DNA of 64,000 bases from Sporosarcina sp. P32b (GCF_002743335.1 NZ_PDZB01000016.1:1-64000); one strand, 5' to 3'. Shown: positions 17,783-26,042, numbered from the stretch's first letter. Numbers and translations: made by a program. Notes: generated from the letters alone by a model not told the origin.

Positions 17783-17986
17783 GTGAGAACAAGATTAAGA
17801 GAATTAAGAGCGCGTGACGGGCTCAACCAAACGGAACTTGCCAAGCGAGCAAAAGTATCTAGGCAAACGATTAGCTTAATTGAAAGGGAAGAATTTGTGC
17901 CTTCCTTGCTTATAGCGAAACGGATTGCACATATTTTCGATGAAACAATTGAAAGCATTTTTATTTTTGAGGAGGAGGAATTATAA
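17783..17986 (+). CDS. Small Xre-family transcriptional regulator
   Basis: About 67 residues and nothing but a helix-turn-helix: LRELRARDGLNQTELAKRAK, then VSRQTISLIEREEFVPSLLI, the Cro/CI-like pattern, with a short C-terminus rich in Phe and Glu. I start at the GTG 17783, placed after AGAGGTGAGG; another GTG at 17774 overlaps that site. The stop overlaps the ATG of the membrane protein gene (TAATG), so both are translated together. Such compact Xre proteins are commonly paired with a small membrane protein gene in Firmicutes. A palindromic operator overlaps its promoter. Confidence 0.87.
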   Translation: MRTRLRELRARDGLNQTELAKRAKVSRQTISLIEREEFVPSLLIAKRIAHIFDETIESIFIFEEEEL

Positions 17987-18666
17987 TGAGAATAATCATT
18001 TGGACACTGATCGGAGCTGCAGTTGGATTTTTTGGAATGTATGCCGCGTTATCTATTGACTTCAAGGCAGGCTTTCCGCCCATTGGATTTGAGGTGAATA
18101 GTGTGTTGATCGCTATCACTTTATTGCTTTTTGTCTACAGTGCTGTCAGTTCTGCTCAAATGAAAAAGAATGCCTATCTTCCTCTGACGGGTGTTGACGA
18201 AGATGAACGCGATGTTTGGCAGTATAAACGATTCAGTGACCTAAATTTATGTAATACCATCGCGCTGATCGTAAGTATCATGGCTCTTGGCGTCTCTATC
18301 ATCACCGATCAGCCAACGTGGTTATTACTAACTTCCGGAGGCGTCCTACTAATATCCATCATATTTTCCATGTTGGTCCCCGGTTTGATGAAAATTGTTT
18401 ATCCGGACCGTGATCTTCCCTCTGCTTCTGAGAAAAACTTTGCTAAGAAATTGCTAGCCGCTTCGGATGAAGGCGAGAGATTCGTTATGCTTCAAGGCTA
18501 TTATAAAACGTTTAACACGATGAATCTGTCATTGATTATCGCATTGATGTTATTTATTCTGTACTCCGTGGGCACGGGGGATTCCCAGTTATTCTCTATT
18601 TTCATTGTAGGACTCATACTCATTGTAACGAACGCACAATATTTGCTAACGATACGAAATAAATGA
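17986..18666 (+). CDS. Multispanning membrane protein, DUF3169-like
   Basis: A 226-residue protein with six clear hydrophobic segments (about 3-22, 38-58, 88-106, 112-133, 178-196 and 201-220) and a charged cytoplasmic middle (GVDEDERDVWQYKRFSDLNL). Size, topology and pairing with a tiny Xre regulator fit the DUF3169 family, for which no function is known. Its ATG overlaps the regulator's stop by one base. A hairpin follows. Alternative: an unrelated membrane protein of the same build; the family name is moderately sure only. Confidence 0.7.
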   Translation: MRIIIWTLIGAAVGFFGMYAALSIDFKAGFPPIGFEVNSVLIAITLLLFVYSAVSSAQMKKNAYLPLTGVDEDERDVWQYKRFSDLNLCNTIALIVSIMALGVSIITDQPTWLLLTSGGVLLISIIFSMLVPGLMKIVYPDRDLPSASEKNFAKKLLAASDEGERFVMLQGYYKTFNTMNLSLIIALMLFILYSVGTGDSQLFSIFIVGLILIVTNAQYLLTIRNK

Positions 18667-18685
18667 ACAGTAGCTCGATGTATTG

Positions 18686-18730
18686 ATACTCACTGTTCAA
18701 GTGTTTATTTCCTTGAACAGCGAGTATTTG
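18686..18730. terminator. Terminator after the Xre/membrane protein pair
   Basis: ATACTCACTGTTCAAG pairs with CTTGAACAGCGAGTAT (one G-U) around TGTTTATTTC. The T run after it is broken (TTGTATTTG). It lies between convergent genes. Confidence 0.65.
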
Positions 18731-18737
18731 TATTTGA

Positions 18738-19109
18738 TCACTCCACTTGCTGATGATCCAAGATTTCTTTTAATACGACAGCTTGATTATTGATTTCATC
18801 TTTCGCTCCAAATACTAGCGTGATATTCTTCTTATGTTTCTTCGTCCAATCCTTCAGTTTTTCTAACTCTTCTTGCTGTTCTTCATTGTTTTTCAATTCT
18901 TCTTTATACTTTTTCTTAAAATCTTCAAATTTATCAGGATCATGACCAAACCATTGACGAAGTTCCTTGCTCGGTCCTACTTCTTTCAGCCATTCATCCA
19001 CATGTGCATCTTCCTTACTCATTCCACGTGGCCATAGACGATCCACTAGCACTCGCAATCCATCAGTCTTCTCTGCATCTTCATAAACCCGCTTGATTTG
19101 AACTGGCAT
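18738..19109 (-). CDS. DUF488 family protein (YeaO-like)
   Basis: A 123-residue soluble protein with the hallmark VLVDRLWPRGMSKE near the N-terminus, then DEWLKEVGPSKELRQWFGHD, and a late VFGAKDE where family members often have a TLLYAAKD-like motif. DUF488 proteins are widespread and of unknown function. The middle is very rich in Lys and Glu (about residues 60-95), probably one long helix. It is a single gene convergent with the DUF3169-like gene; GGAGGAG lies before its ATG. Confidence 0.85.
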   Translation of the reverse strand: MPVQIKRVYEDAEKTDGLRVLVDRLWPRGMSKEDAHVDEWLKEVGPSKELRQWFGHDPDKFEDFKKKYKEELKNNEEQQEELEKLKDWTKKHKKNITLVFGAKDEINNQAVVLKEILDHQQVE

Positions 19110-19338
19110 ATTGATCTCCTCCTATTCGGTTCTCCTAATTCTTCTACCCTATATTCTATAAATGAACAGGTCATTTGGTTTTAATGTATTACAAAGGATG
19201 CAGCGTCGAGATTCATCTCGACACTATCTTTATTCTTCATTTACTTAATAATACATTGGTAATAGGTTTGCCCAGTTTGGATCACTCCATTTGACCATTT
19301 CGAGTACATCCGTCGTTTCCATTTGTGCCGTACTCGTT

Positions 19339-19692
19339 TCAATCTGAAACGTCCACCGTACCATTTTGAATTTGAAAGATTGGCTTCGTATAATCGACGC
19401 GATACCATTTCGTTCTGTCAATTTTCATTTTATTGTATGAAGAATTGGAAATCAGATAACCTTGTGACTCTAAACTGTAAATAGTACGTCGGATTTTATT
19501 GAGTGACCAAAATGGGATTTCTTCTTTCCAGTCTTCATACGTTTTATATACCCATTTATACCCGTCCCGTACATTTTTTGATATAAGCGAACGATAATGT
19601 AGATGCTGCAGTAAAAAGGCTTCATTAAATCCTACTTCCATAACTAAGGTTGTTTGCAATGTAAATGATGGTTCATCGAGTAATAAATACAT
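19339..19692 (-). CDS. Truncated phage-type replication protein, winged-helix part
   Basis: From the ATG at 19692 (AGGAGG seven bases upstream) 117 residues can be read. The part VMEVGFNEAFLLQHLHYRSL, the SKNVRDGYKWVYKTYEDWKE stretch and SLNKIRRTIYSLESQGYL match the N-terminal winged helix of replication initiators and DnaD-like proteins of Firmicute phages and plasmids. In those the fold binds origin DNA and is followed by a low-complexity linker and a C-terminal domain. Here the frame stops at once after the winged helix; past the TGA the same frame still resembles such a linker (see findings). Most likely a decayed mobile-element gene; a domesticated short DNA-binding protein is possible. 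Confidence 0.65.
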   Translation of the reverse strand: MYLLLDEPSFTLQTTLVMEVGFNEAFLLQHLHYRSLISKNVRDGYKWVYKTYEDWKEEIPFWSLNKIRRTIYSLESQGYLISNSSYNKMKIDRTKWYRVDYTKPIFQIQNGTVDVSD

Positions 19693-19804
19693 ATAGTGTC
19701 CTCCTAATGAAATCAAATGTAAGAGATACATTTTCATCTCCTCATATGCTATATAGAGGCATAGTGCGGAAAGGATACATCTAGTAATTTTTTTTCAGGA
19801 CAAT

Positions 19805-19819
19805 TGATAATTATCATCA
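19805..19819. promoter_or_regulatory. Fur-box-like sequence
   Basis: TGATAATTATCATCA matches 13 of the 14 defined positions of the Bacillus Fur consensus (two 7-base arms, TGATAAT and ATTATCA, one base apart). A TATAAT follows at 19824-19829. It lies 135 bases upstream of the TMEM175-like gene and 113 bases upstream of the replication-protein remnant. A chance match in A/T-rich DNA cannot be excluded. Confidence 0.4.
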
Positions 19820-19953
19820 TATTTATAATTACATGTTCCTGAGTATTCCATATTAAAGAGTTACAGGGATACTATAAAAAAATAACGTGATGACTGTTTG
19901 AAAGAGAGAAAATTTGTGAATAGAAAGAAGAAGGATAAAAGGAGTGTCACTAC

Positions 19954-20529
19954 ATGAAGACAAGTCGTATGGAAGCATTTAGTGATGGTGTACTAGCAAT
20001 CATCATTACGATCATGGTTTTAGAGCTGAAGCCACCAACCGCCATAGATAAAGAAGCATTCCTTATATTGATACCGACCATCGTCAGTTATATGTTAAGT
20101 TTCGTATATGTCGGTATTTACTGGAACAATCATCACCACTTGGTTCATAAATTAACACGTTTGAACGGACACGTACTGTGGAGTAATTTGCATTGGTTAT
20201 TTTGGATGTCGCTCATTCCGTTTTCGACCGCTTGGGTAGGAATGAACCCGTTAGAAGCGGTCCCAACATTATTTTATGGTGTGATTCTTTTCCTTTGTGC
20301 TGTGTCGTACTTATTCTTACAAAACCAAGTCGTTCAATGCGAAGGGACAGAATCAGATTTAGCGAAAGAAATAGGTTTTGACTGGAAAGGTAAAGTGTCC
20401 ATGCTACTGTATGTCACTGGGGTAGTATTTGCATTTTGGGTACCGGCTGTTTCGTATGGTTTGTATTTAGTAGTGGCAATTATTTGGTTCATCCCAGATA
20501 AACGAATTGAAAAAACGTTTGTACAGTAG
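19954..20529 (+). CDS. TMEM175-family membrane protein (potassium channel type, DUF1211)
   Basis: A 191-residue protein with about six membrane spans. The first helix carries RMEAFSDGVLAIIITIMVLE, which is the family's RxxxFSDxVxAIxxTxxxLE filter motif. Bacterial TMEM175 proteins form potassium-selective tetramers. The second helix ends in WNNHHHL, another typical spot. AAAGGAG precedes the ATG. It is a single gene in the accessory block, possibly iron-responsive if the upstream Fur-like box is real. Confidence 0.88.
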   Translation: MKTSRMEAFSDGVLAIIITIMVLELKPPTAIDKEAFLILIPTIVSYMLSFVYVGIYWNNHHHLVHKLTRLNGHVLWSNLHWLFWMSLIPFSTAWVGMNPLEAVPTLFYGVILFLCAVSYLFLQNQVVQCEGTESDLAKEIGFDWKGKVSMLLYVTGVVFAFWVPAVSYGLYLVVAIIWFIPDKRIEKTFVQ

Positions 20530-20577
20530 CCCCAAAAAATTGTCGTATGTAACTTTTATTCCACATAAATGGTCTAA

Positions 20578-20712
20578 TCGCAAACAGATGGAAAAGAATG
20601 TGGATACGTTGTAAAGCTTAATGTCCAACGAGTATGGGAAGGTTTGGATACGAAGACGGTTTCGATAGAGAGAGCAAGTGATTCAGCAATATGTAGCATA
20701 AAAATGTTAATT
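20578..20712 (+). pseudogene. Gene fragment resembling a TIMP-like (netrin-type) domain
   Basis: A short open stretch, preceded by an in-frame TAA and lacking any start or ribosome binding site, reads GKECGYVVKLNVQRVWEG, then LDTKTVSIERASDSAICSI. The pattern of a beta strand ending in VWEG, then KTVSI and a Ser-Ala-x-Cys is like the TIMP-like domain of secreted Bacillales proteins, which usually continues with a Gly-rich YLVYA strand that is absent here. I read it as a remnant of a larger gene. The rest of the gap 20530-20836 holds only this and the hairpin at 20724. Confidence 0.35.
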
Positions 20713-20723
20713 CAACGACAAGA

Positions 20724-20760
20724 AGGACGCAAATTCACCTGTGAATTTGCGTCCTCATTT
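20724..20760. terminator. Perfect 14-bp hairpin, likely terminator
   Basis: GGACGCAAATTCAC and GTGAATTTGCGTCC are exact reverse complements separated by two bases. The T run on the plus side is weak (TCATTTGC). It lies between the convergent TMEM175-like gene or fragment and the nucleotidase gene. Confidence 0.6.
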
Positions 20761-20836
20761 GCTATGATTTTTAACGTTTCCTTCGCATGTTCCGAACCCG
20801 TTAGATTAAGAACTAGCACTTATCAGTGAACACACA

Positions 20837-23032
20837 TTACTTATTCAAATCAATAATTCGTCCTTCAATCTCAGGCTTAACTGTCCCAAGCTTGATCATA
20901 TGATCGCGTAAGTTGACCCAGTCGTCTAAACCGAGATCAGTTACACGTCCATTTTCATAGGCTTCTCCAAGAACTTTAAACCCATCTCCGCCTCTTGCTG
21001 TAAAGGCATTTGTCGTGATCACGTATTCTTTATCCATCTCGACATCAACAAACTCATCATTCATTTTTACTTGCATAGTTTGAACACGTTTGCCTACTTC
21101 TTTACTACTGTCAAATGTCATCTTCATTCCGGACATATGCAAGAAACCGCCCTCTTCATTAGGAGAGTTTCGCACACTATGCTCAAGCGTATTTTTGATT
21201 TCTGCACCTGTTAGCGTGACAAGAGATAATGTATTACCAAATGGCAGTACTTCAATTACTGCTCCGACTGTGACTTGTCCTTTATTCAAATGGTTGCGGA
21301 TTCCACCACCATTTTGCAGAGCAATGACTGTTTTCGCATCATATTCTTTCGCTTTCTCAAGCATTCCGTCTGTTACTAAGTTACCAAGTGCTGTTTCATT
21401 GGCACGGACACTATCAGTCGGACCTTCATCTCCGCGACTTCTCGGATTTGGTAGATCTACTTCTAATGTTGCGCCAATTTCTTTACCAAACGTTTCATCG
21501 ATTTTGCCCGAATACTTCAGAAGTGCTTTCGCTGCCTCTGCATCATTCGCTTTGTCTTTCAAGCTGATTAATTCACCAGCATGCCCTGTAATGACACCTT
21601 GATTATTAAATTCTACATCCAATGTTCCAAGATGAGTCAAATATTGATCAGCTTGAACTATAACTGTAGGATCTTTGCTTTCTCCACTTACATTTTTATC
21701 GACAATGACCAGTTCTGTTAATTTCGTATGTGAATGACCACCTACAATAATATCAATCCCATCAACGGCTTGAGCTAGAAGTAAATCATTCCCTACAGAT
21801 GGGTCACTATCAAATCCTAGATGATTTACAGAAATAATTTTATTGATTCCTTGACTCTCAAAGTAAGCTACGGCTTTTTCAGCTGACTCTTTATAATCCA
21901 AAAACTCTACTGCTCCTGGACTAGCGACAAATGCCGTACTTTCTGTAGTCAATCCAAAGATTCCAACTTTTTCCCCATTCACTTCTTTGATCAAGCCTTT
22001 ATGAATTTCTCCCAATGCTGGCGTACTTGTAAATTCCGTTTCACTTACTAGATTTTTCATAGCTGGGTCTTTGGAAAAATCTATGTTGGTGCCGATTACA
22101 GGGAAGTTGGCGCCTTTCACAAAATTCGCCAATGATTGGTGGCCATTTTTACTGTCGCCTAAATCAAATTCATGATTACCAAATACCATTGCATCCAGAC
22201 CCATTAAATTCATCAATTCTAGATCGGCTTGTCCTTCAAACTCTGAGAAATACAATGTTCCTGAGAATACATCTCCGCCGTGAAGAAGCAATGCATCGGG
22301 CTTTTTATCTCGCACTTCTTTAATAGCAGTTATGGCTTTGGGCATTTCTGCAACGCGTGCATGCGAGTCATTCATATGCATCAATGATAATGTGAAATCA
22401 CCTGGATTTAATTGGTTGGCACGGTGAATGAATGATGAGAATGCGCCCCGTGTAACAGGCTCGTTCGGTCTGAAATTAGTCAGTTGATCGGTCAAGCCGA
22501 GATTCGCAAGGATTTGCACACCTCTTTTATGGGACTCTCCTACATTTGATAAGTTAATTGTCACTTTTTTGCCTGTATCGTATTTCTCAAGATCCAATGC
22601 ATTCACTAGAACATTCGCCATTTGTTGACGCGTGAGGGCTGCTGTCGGTTTAAAATTGCCATTTGAGTCCCCTTTAAACACATTCGCGTTCGCTAGAGTT
22701 GCCATTTCTTTCGCGTAGAAACTGTCCGCTGAAATATCTTTAAACTTTTTTAATGCATCCGCCACATTATTCGGTTCTTCAAAGTCCCCTAACTTTGCCA
22801 AAATTAACGCCGCGTGACGTCGTTCGATTGAATTCCCAGGCTTAAACTGATTTCCGGGATATCCACTAATGATTTGTTGATCCGTCAACGCTTTAATTGC
22901 TTCATAATGGGTGTTATCCTTTGATACGTCGGTATACCATTGCTCTGCTGCACTAACAGAACCCCCTGCCATTACAATGGCGCTAGCGACAGCAAATGTC
23001 GCACCAAACCTATGAACTTTTCTTTTATTCAT
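20837..23032 (-). CDS. SLH-anchored 5'-nucleotidase/2',3'-cyclic phosphodiesterase
   Basis: A 731-residue exported protein. A signal peptide (MNKRKVHRFGATFAVASAIV, cleavage near SVSAA-E) is followed by three S-layer homology domains (about 30-205), which bind pyruvylated secondary wall polymer, then a metallophosphoesterase domain with HMNDSH, GGDVFSG, GNHEFDLG and GGHSHT, and a C-terminal 5'-nucleotidase domain with NGGGIRNHL and TARGGDGF. It should release nucleosides and phosphate from extracellular nucleotides at the cell surface. It is a single gene at the edge of the accessory block next to mrfA, and implies that the cell has an S-layer-type wall polymer. Confidence 0.92.
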   Translation of the reverse strand: MNKRKVHRFGATFAVASAIVMAGGSVSAAEQWYTDVSKDNTHYEAIKALTDQQIISGYPGNQFKPGNSIERRHAALILAKLGDFEEPNNVADALKKFKDISADSFYAKEMATLANANVFKGDSNGNFKPTAALTRQQMANVLVNALDLEKYDTGKKVTINLSNVGESHKRGVQILANLGLTDQLTNFRPNEPVTRGAFSSFIHRANQLNPGDFTLSLMHMNDSHARVAEMPKAITAIKEVRDKKPDALLLHGGDVFSGTLYFSEFEGQADLELMNLMGLDAMVFGNHEFDLGDSKNGHQSLANFVKGANFPVIGTNIDFSKDPAMKNLVSETEFTSTPALGEIHKGLIKEVNGEKVGIFGLTTESTAFVASPGAVEFLDYKESAEKAVAYFESQGINKIISVNHLGFDSDPSVGNDLLLAQAVDGIDIIVGGHSHTKLTELVIVDKNVSGESKDPTVIVQADQYLTHLGTLDVEFNNQGVITGHAGELISLKDKANDAEAAKALLKYSGKIDETFGKEIGATLEVDLPNPRSRGDEGPTDSVRANETALGNLVTDGMLEKAKEYDAKTVIALQNGGGIRNHLNKGQVTVGAVIEVLPFGNTLSLVTLTGAEIKNTLEHSVRNSPNEEGGFLHMSGMKMTFDSSKEVGKRVQTMQVKMNDEFVDVEMDKEYVITTNAFTARGGDGFKVLGEAYENGRVTDLGLDDWVNLRDHMIKLGTVKPEIEGRIIDLNK

Positions 23033-23165
23033 CTGTTTTTACCTCCCCATTTTTACTAGTCTGATAGTTATACATATTCATATTATCAGAATATACCTCA
23101 GTTTGGTTAGAGAGTCGGGAAGTTTTTTGATTTTCATGAATTTATTTACTTATTTCTTTTTATCC

Positions 23166-23206
23166 ATAAAAAAAGAGTCGAAGTGATTCACTTCGACTCT
23201 TTTTCT
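23166..23206 (-). terminator. Terminator of the yppE-mrfA unit
   Basis: AAAAAGAGTCGAAGTGA and TTCACTTCGACTCTTTTT form a near-perfect hairpin with A and T runs on the two sides, immediately after the mrfA stop. Confidence 0.88.
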
Positions 23207-23208
23207 AC

Positions 23209-25473
23209 TCACTTGGCCAACTCTACTAGCAAGCTATGTGCACGGTGTTTGTTATTCTTCTGTCCTGCTTCCTGCGCTCCAATACAAACAGGACAGCCAT
23301 ATTCACAACGACATTCCGCTACATGATCGGCTGCAAGCATCAATAATTCTTTCCAACGACTATAAATATTTTCACTTAAACCAATTCCACCTGGATAACT
23401 ATCGTAAATGAAGAATGTCGGTCGCTCCATGTGAATCGCTTTCACTTGTGGCACGACATGGATATCATTTCGATCGCATTTGATGAATAGAGGTACTAAC
23501 GACTGAATGGAGTAGGCAGCAGCTGTCATCGCATCGGTCAAGTCTGACTTTTCCCAGTCTTCGGGAACATCGAACGTTAACCATGTACCGGACGTATGCA
23601 TTTCTTCCGCCGGCAACGAGATCGGACCTGACCCAATATTGTCATGTGTATCAAACTTGATTTTCTTAAAGATGGTCGGAATGGCAAGTACCGCTAAATC
23701 ACCGTAAGCTAACGTACGTTCCCCATCTTCCATTCGCTTGTCTTCACTGATTACTTTCAGTTCCACCGCGAGATTGGCATCGGTGAAATAATCGACATCG
23801 ACGACGGTCACATACGCTTTCTTTTCTTCCCAATCCAACTTCTCCACTTGATACTGCGTTCCTTGATGTAAATAAATTGCTTCTTCATGCAATAATGTCA
23901 TGGCACTGAATCGGTCCATCTCTCCAATGACGCGCGTTTCTTTCGGAAGTGACTGGTCAATGATGATGACATTTTCTTGTGAAGCCGACCGTAAACTGAT
24001 TTCTCCAGCAGGAAAACGATCGGTCATCCAATGCCATTTATCCGATGTTTGTAACAACACACCTTCACTTTGCAAAAAAGCTAATAATTCTTGTACTTCA
24101 AATTCACCATACGTCTCAGTTGAACTAAATGGCAGTTCGAATGAAGCACATTTCAGATGATCCATCAATATCAGCATATTGTCCGGGTGAATATGAATCT
24201 CTTCCGGTTGCCGTCCGAGCAAATATTGTGGATGTTGAATAATATATTGATCAAGTGGCATCGATTGCGCTACATAAATAATTAGCGCATCTTCTTGGCG
24301 TCTACCCGCACGACCCGCTTGTTGCAATGCACTGGCAATATTTCCCGGGTAACCCGTCATGATACACGCTTGCAATTGACCGATATCAATACCCAGTTCC
24401 AAAGCGTTTGTACTGACTACGGTGCGAATATCACCATTTTTCAAACCACTTTCGATTGTTCTACGTTCTGATGGTAAGTAGCCGCCACGATAGCCCATTA
24501 CAGTTTTATCGAATAACTTTTTCTTCGTTAGCTCTTTCATATAAGTCACGAGCATTTCTACACGCACACGACTTCGGGCAAAAATAATGGTCTGAATATG
24601 CTTTTGATATAAAAATGCGCCAAGATCTCGGACCTCAAGCACTGCACTTCTTCGTATACCAAACACATCGTGAACAATGGGCGGATTGTAAAACACAAAA
24701 TGTTTCTTACCGCGTGGTGCCCCATTCTGATCTATTAGCACCATATCTTTATTCGTCAAATTATCCGCCAATTCCTTGGCATTTGAAATCGTTGCTGACG
24801 TACAAATAAAAATTGGATCACTGCCATAAAATCGACAAATACGCTGTAATCTTCTTAAAACATGCGCCACATGACTACCGAACACACCTTTATACGTATG
24901 GAGCTCATCGACCACGATATATTTCAAGTTCTCGAACAATGAAATCCATTTAGTATGATGAGGCAGTATGGCCGAGTGAAGCATATCCGGGTTCGTTAAA
25001 ATAATATGTCCAGATTTTCTCACTTTGGTTCGCAAGCCAGGTGCTGTATCACCGTCATACGTATGACTTAAAATCGTTTCGCCACTCGCTTCAATCAAAT
25101 CATGCAAATCTGCTAACTGATCTTGTGCCAATGCTTTCGTTGGGAATAAATACAGAGCCCGTGAAGATGGATCATCCAAAATCGACTGCAATACTGGCAA
25201 ATGATAACAAAGTGACTTCCCTGAGGCAGTCGGCGTTATAGCGGTAATCGAGTGACCTTCACGCACTTCATCAAACGCTTGTCGCTGGTGGCTATATAAC
25301 TGTGTGATCCCTTTCGTTGCCAACGCTTTACGAATCGACGAATGTAAAACTGGAGGAAACTCCGCGGTGACGGCTTCTTGCTCTTTTAGTGTTTCGATAT
25401 AGGCAATATTTGGCCCAAAGCGCGAGTCTGCGAATAGTTCTTGAATAGTATCGGGTATACTTTGTTTATTCAT
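23209..25473 (-). CDS. mrfA: Mitomycin repair helicase MrfA (YprA)
   Basis: A 754-residue DEAH/DEAD-type superfamily 2 helicase. Walker A TPTASGKSLCYHLP lies near residue 80, the Walker B is DELH, and QQAGRAGRR is motif VI. The C-terminal MrfA domain ends in four cysteines, CRCEYGCPVC, that bind zinc in the family. In B. subtilis MrfA unwinds DNA 3' to 5' and works with the exonuclease MrfB on mitomycin adducts. Here the partner gene is not adjacent but lies 8 kb downstream past unrelated genes. The start overlaps the yppE stop by eight bases. Confidence 0.93.
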   Translation of the reverse strand: MNKQSIPDTIQELFADSRFGPNIAYIETLKEQEAVTAEFPPVLHSSIRKALATKGITQLYSHQRQAFDEVREGHSITAITPTASGKSLCYHLPVLQSILDDPSSRALYLFPTKALAQDQLADLHDLIEASGETILSHTYDGDTAPGLRTKVRKSGHIILTNPDMLHSAILPHHTKWISLFENLKYIVVDELHTYKGVFGSHVAHVLRRLQRICRFYGSDPIFICTSATISNAKELADNLTNKDMVLIDQNGAPRGKKHFVFYNPPIVHDVFGIRRSAVLEVRDLGAFLYQKHIQTIIFARSRVRVEMLVTYMKELTKKKLFDKTVMGYRGGYLPSERRTIESGLKNGDIRTVVSTNALELGIDIGQLQACIMTGYPGNIASALQQAGRAGRRQEDALIIYVAQSMPLDQYIIQHPQYLLGRQPEEIHIHPDNMLILMDHLKCASFELPFSSTETYGEFEVQELLAFLQSEGVLLQTSDKWHWMTDRFPAGEISLRSASQENVIIIDQSLPKETRVIGEMDRFSAMTLLHEEAIYLHQGTQYQVEKLDWEEKKAYVTVVDVDYFTDANLAVELKVISEDKRMEDGERTLAYGDLAVLAIPTIFKKIKFDTHDNIGSGPISLPAEEMHTSGTWLTFDVPEDWEKSDLTDAMTAAAYSIQSLVPLFIKCDRNDIHVVPQVKAIHMERPTFFIYDSYPGGIGLSENIYSRWKELLMLAADHVAECRCEYGCPVCIGAQEAGQKNNKHRAHSLLVELAK

Positions 25474-25843
25474 TCACACGGTCCTCTCCCCGGTCCGCGT
25501 TCATTGCGTCCAAAACCGTTTGCAATGTATAGCGCGCCGCACGGATAGATAGAATGAAACGTTTTTTTCCAGTTGCTTTATAGAATGATTGGACGACGAA
25601 TTGTGTCATCGAGTCTTTCAGTGAATCCACTTGTACTTCATGCACATACCGTGGCTTTTCCTTCTGTATCCACACCTTCATCTCTTCCGCCCACTGCGCG
25701 ATTGCCTTGTGACTTACATCGGCATATGGCTTCACTTCTTCAAAGAAATCAGGATCATGATCCGTCTCACGCATATGATAAAACCGTTGTTCGCATTCAT
25801 CACAAATTGTCAGCAATAGCTTTGTGTCTTCAATCTTGCTCAT
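25466..25843 (-). CDS. yppE: YppE-like DUF1798 protein
   Basis: A 125-residue mostly helical soluble protein, close to the length of B. subtilis YppE (DUF1798), a four-helix bundle of unknown function. Seen: CDECEQRFYHMRETDHDPDF, a pattern of charged amphipathic helices, and a Cys pair near residue 14-17. It precedes mrfA with an eight-base overlap and is divergent from recU, near the place yppE has in B. subtilis. Co-transcription with mrfA could mean a link to DNA damage, but nothing in the sequence proves it. Confidence 0.8.
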   Translation of the reverse strand: MSKIEDTKLLLTICDECEQRFYHMRETDHDPDFFEEVKPYADVSHKAIAQWAEEMKVWIQKEKPRYVHEVQVDSLKDSMTQFVVQSFYKATGKKRFILSIRAARYTLQTVLDAMNADRGEDRVNE

Positions 25844-25926
25844 TTATATAAAACTCCTTTAGAATTCATTATAATCAATGTACTCCCCTCATTTTATCAG
25901 ATATTCAACTGTAGCTCCACTTTCTA

Positions 25927-25940
25927 CGAACAAACATTCC
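25927..25940. promoter_or_regulatory. LexA-box-like sequence between yppE-mrfA and recU
   Basis: CGAACAAACATTCC fits the Bacillus SOS box CGAACRNRYGTTYG at all but two of its positions (A for G in the right arm, C for the last G). It lies 84 bases upstream of yppE and 116 bases upstream of recU. Two mismatches in the right arm make it a weak candidate. Confidence 0.3.
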
Positions 25941-25987
25941 AAGACGTCACCAATTTGACTACTTTTGACACGTTGGAAACTTTCTTT

Positions 25988-26016
25988 TTGGTAACTCGTC
26001 TAATAGTCGGTATGAT
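25988..26016 (+). promoter_or_regulatory. SigA-type promoter of recU-ponA
   Basis: TTGGTA (25988-25993) and TATGAT (26011-26016) are 17 bases apart, about 25 bases before the recU start. Confidence 0.65.
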
Positions 26017-26042
26017 ATGATGTAGAGTACGAGGTGGTCACA

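Noticed and set aside
16308..17792. Longer version of the DUF2254 protein starting near 17792
   Set aside because: The extra 62 codons cross the palindromic operator and the promoter of the divergent regulator and show no membrane protein start; starts with ribosome binding sites exist at 17606 and 17597.
19205..19222. Small GTCGAG/CTCGAC hairpin as a terminator
   Set aside because: Only six base pairs and no T run on either strand.
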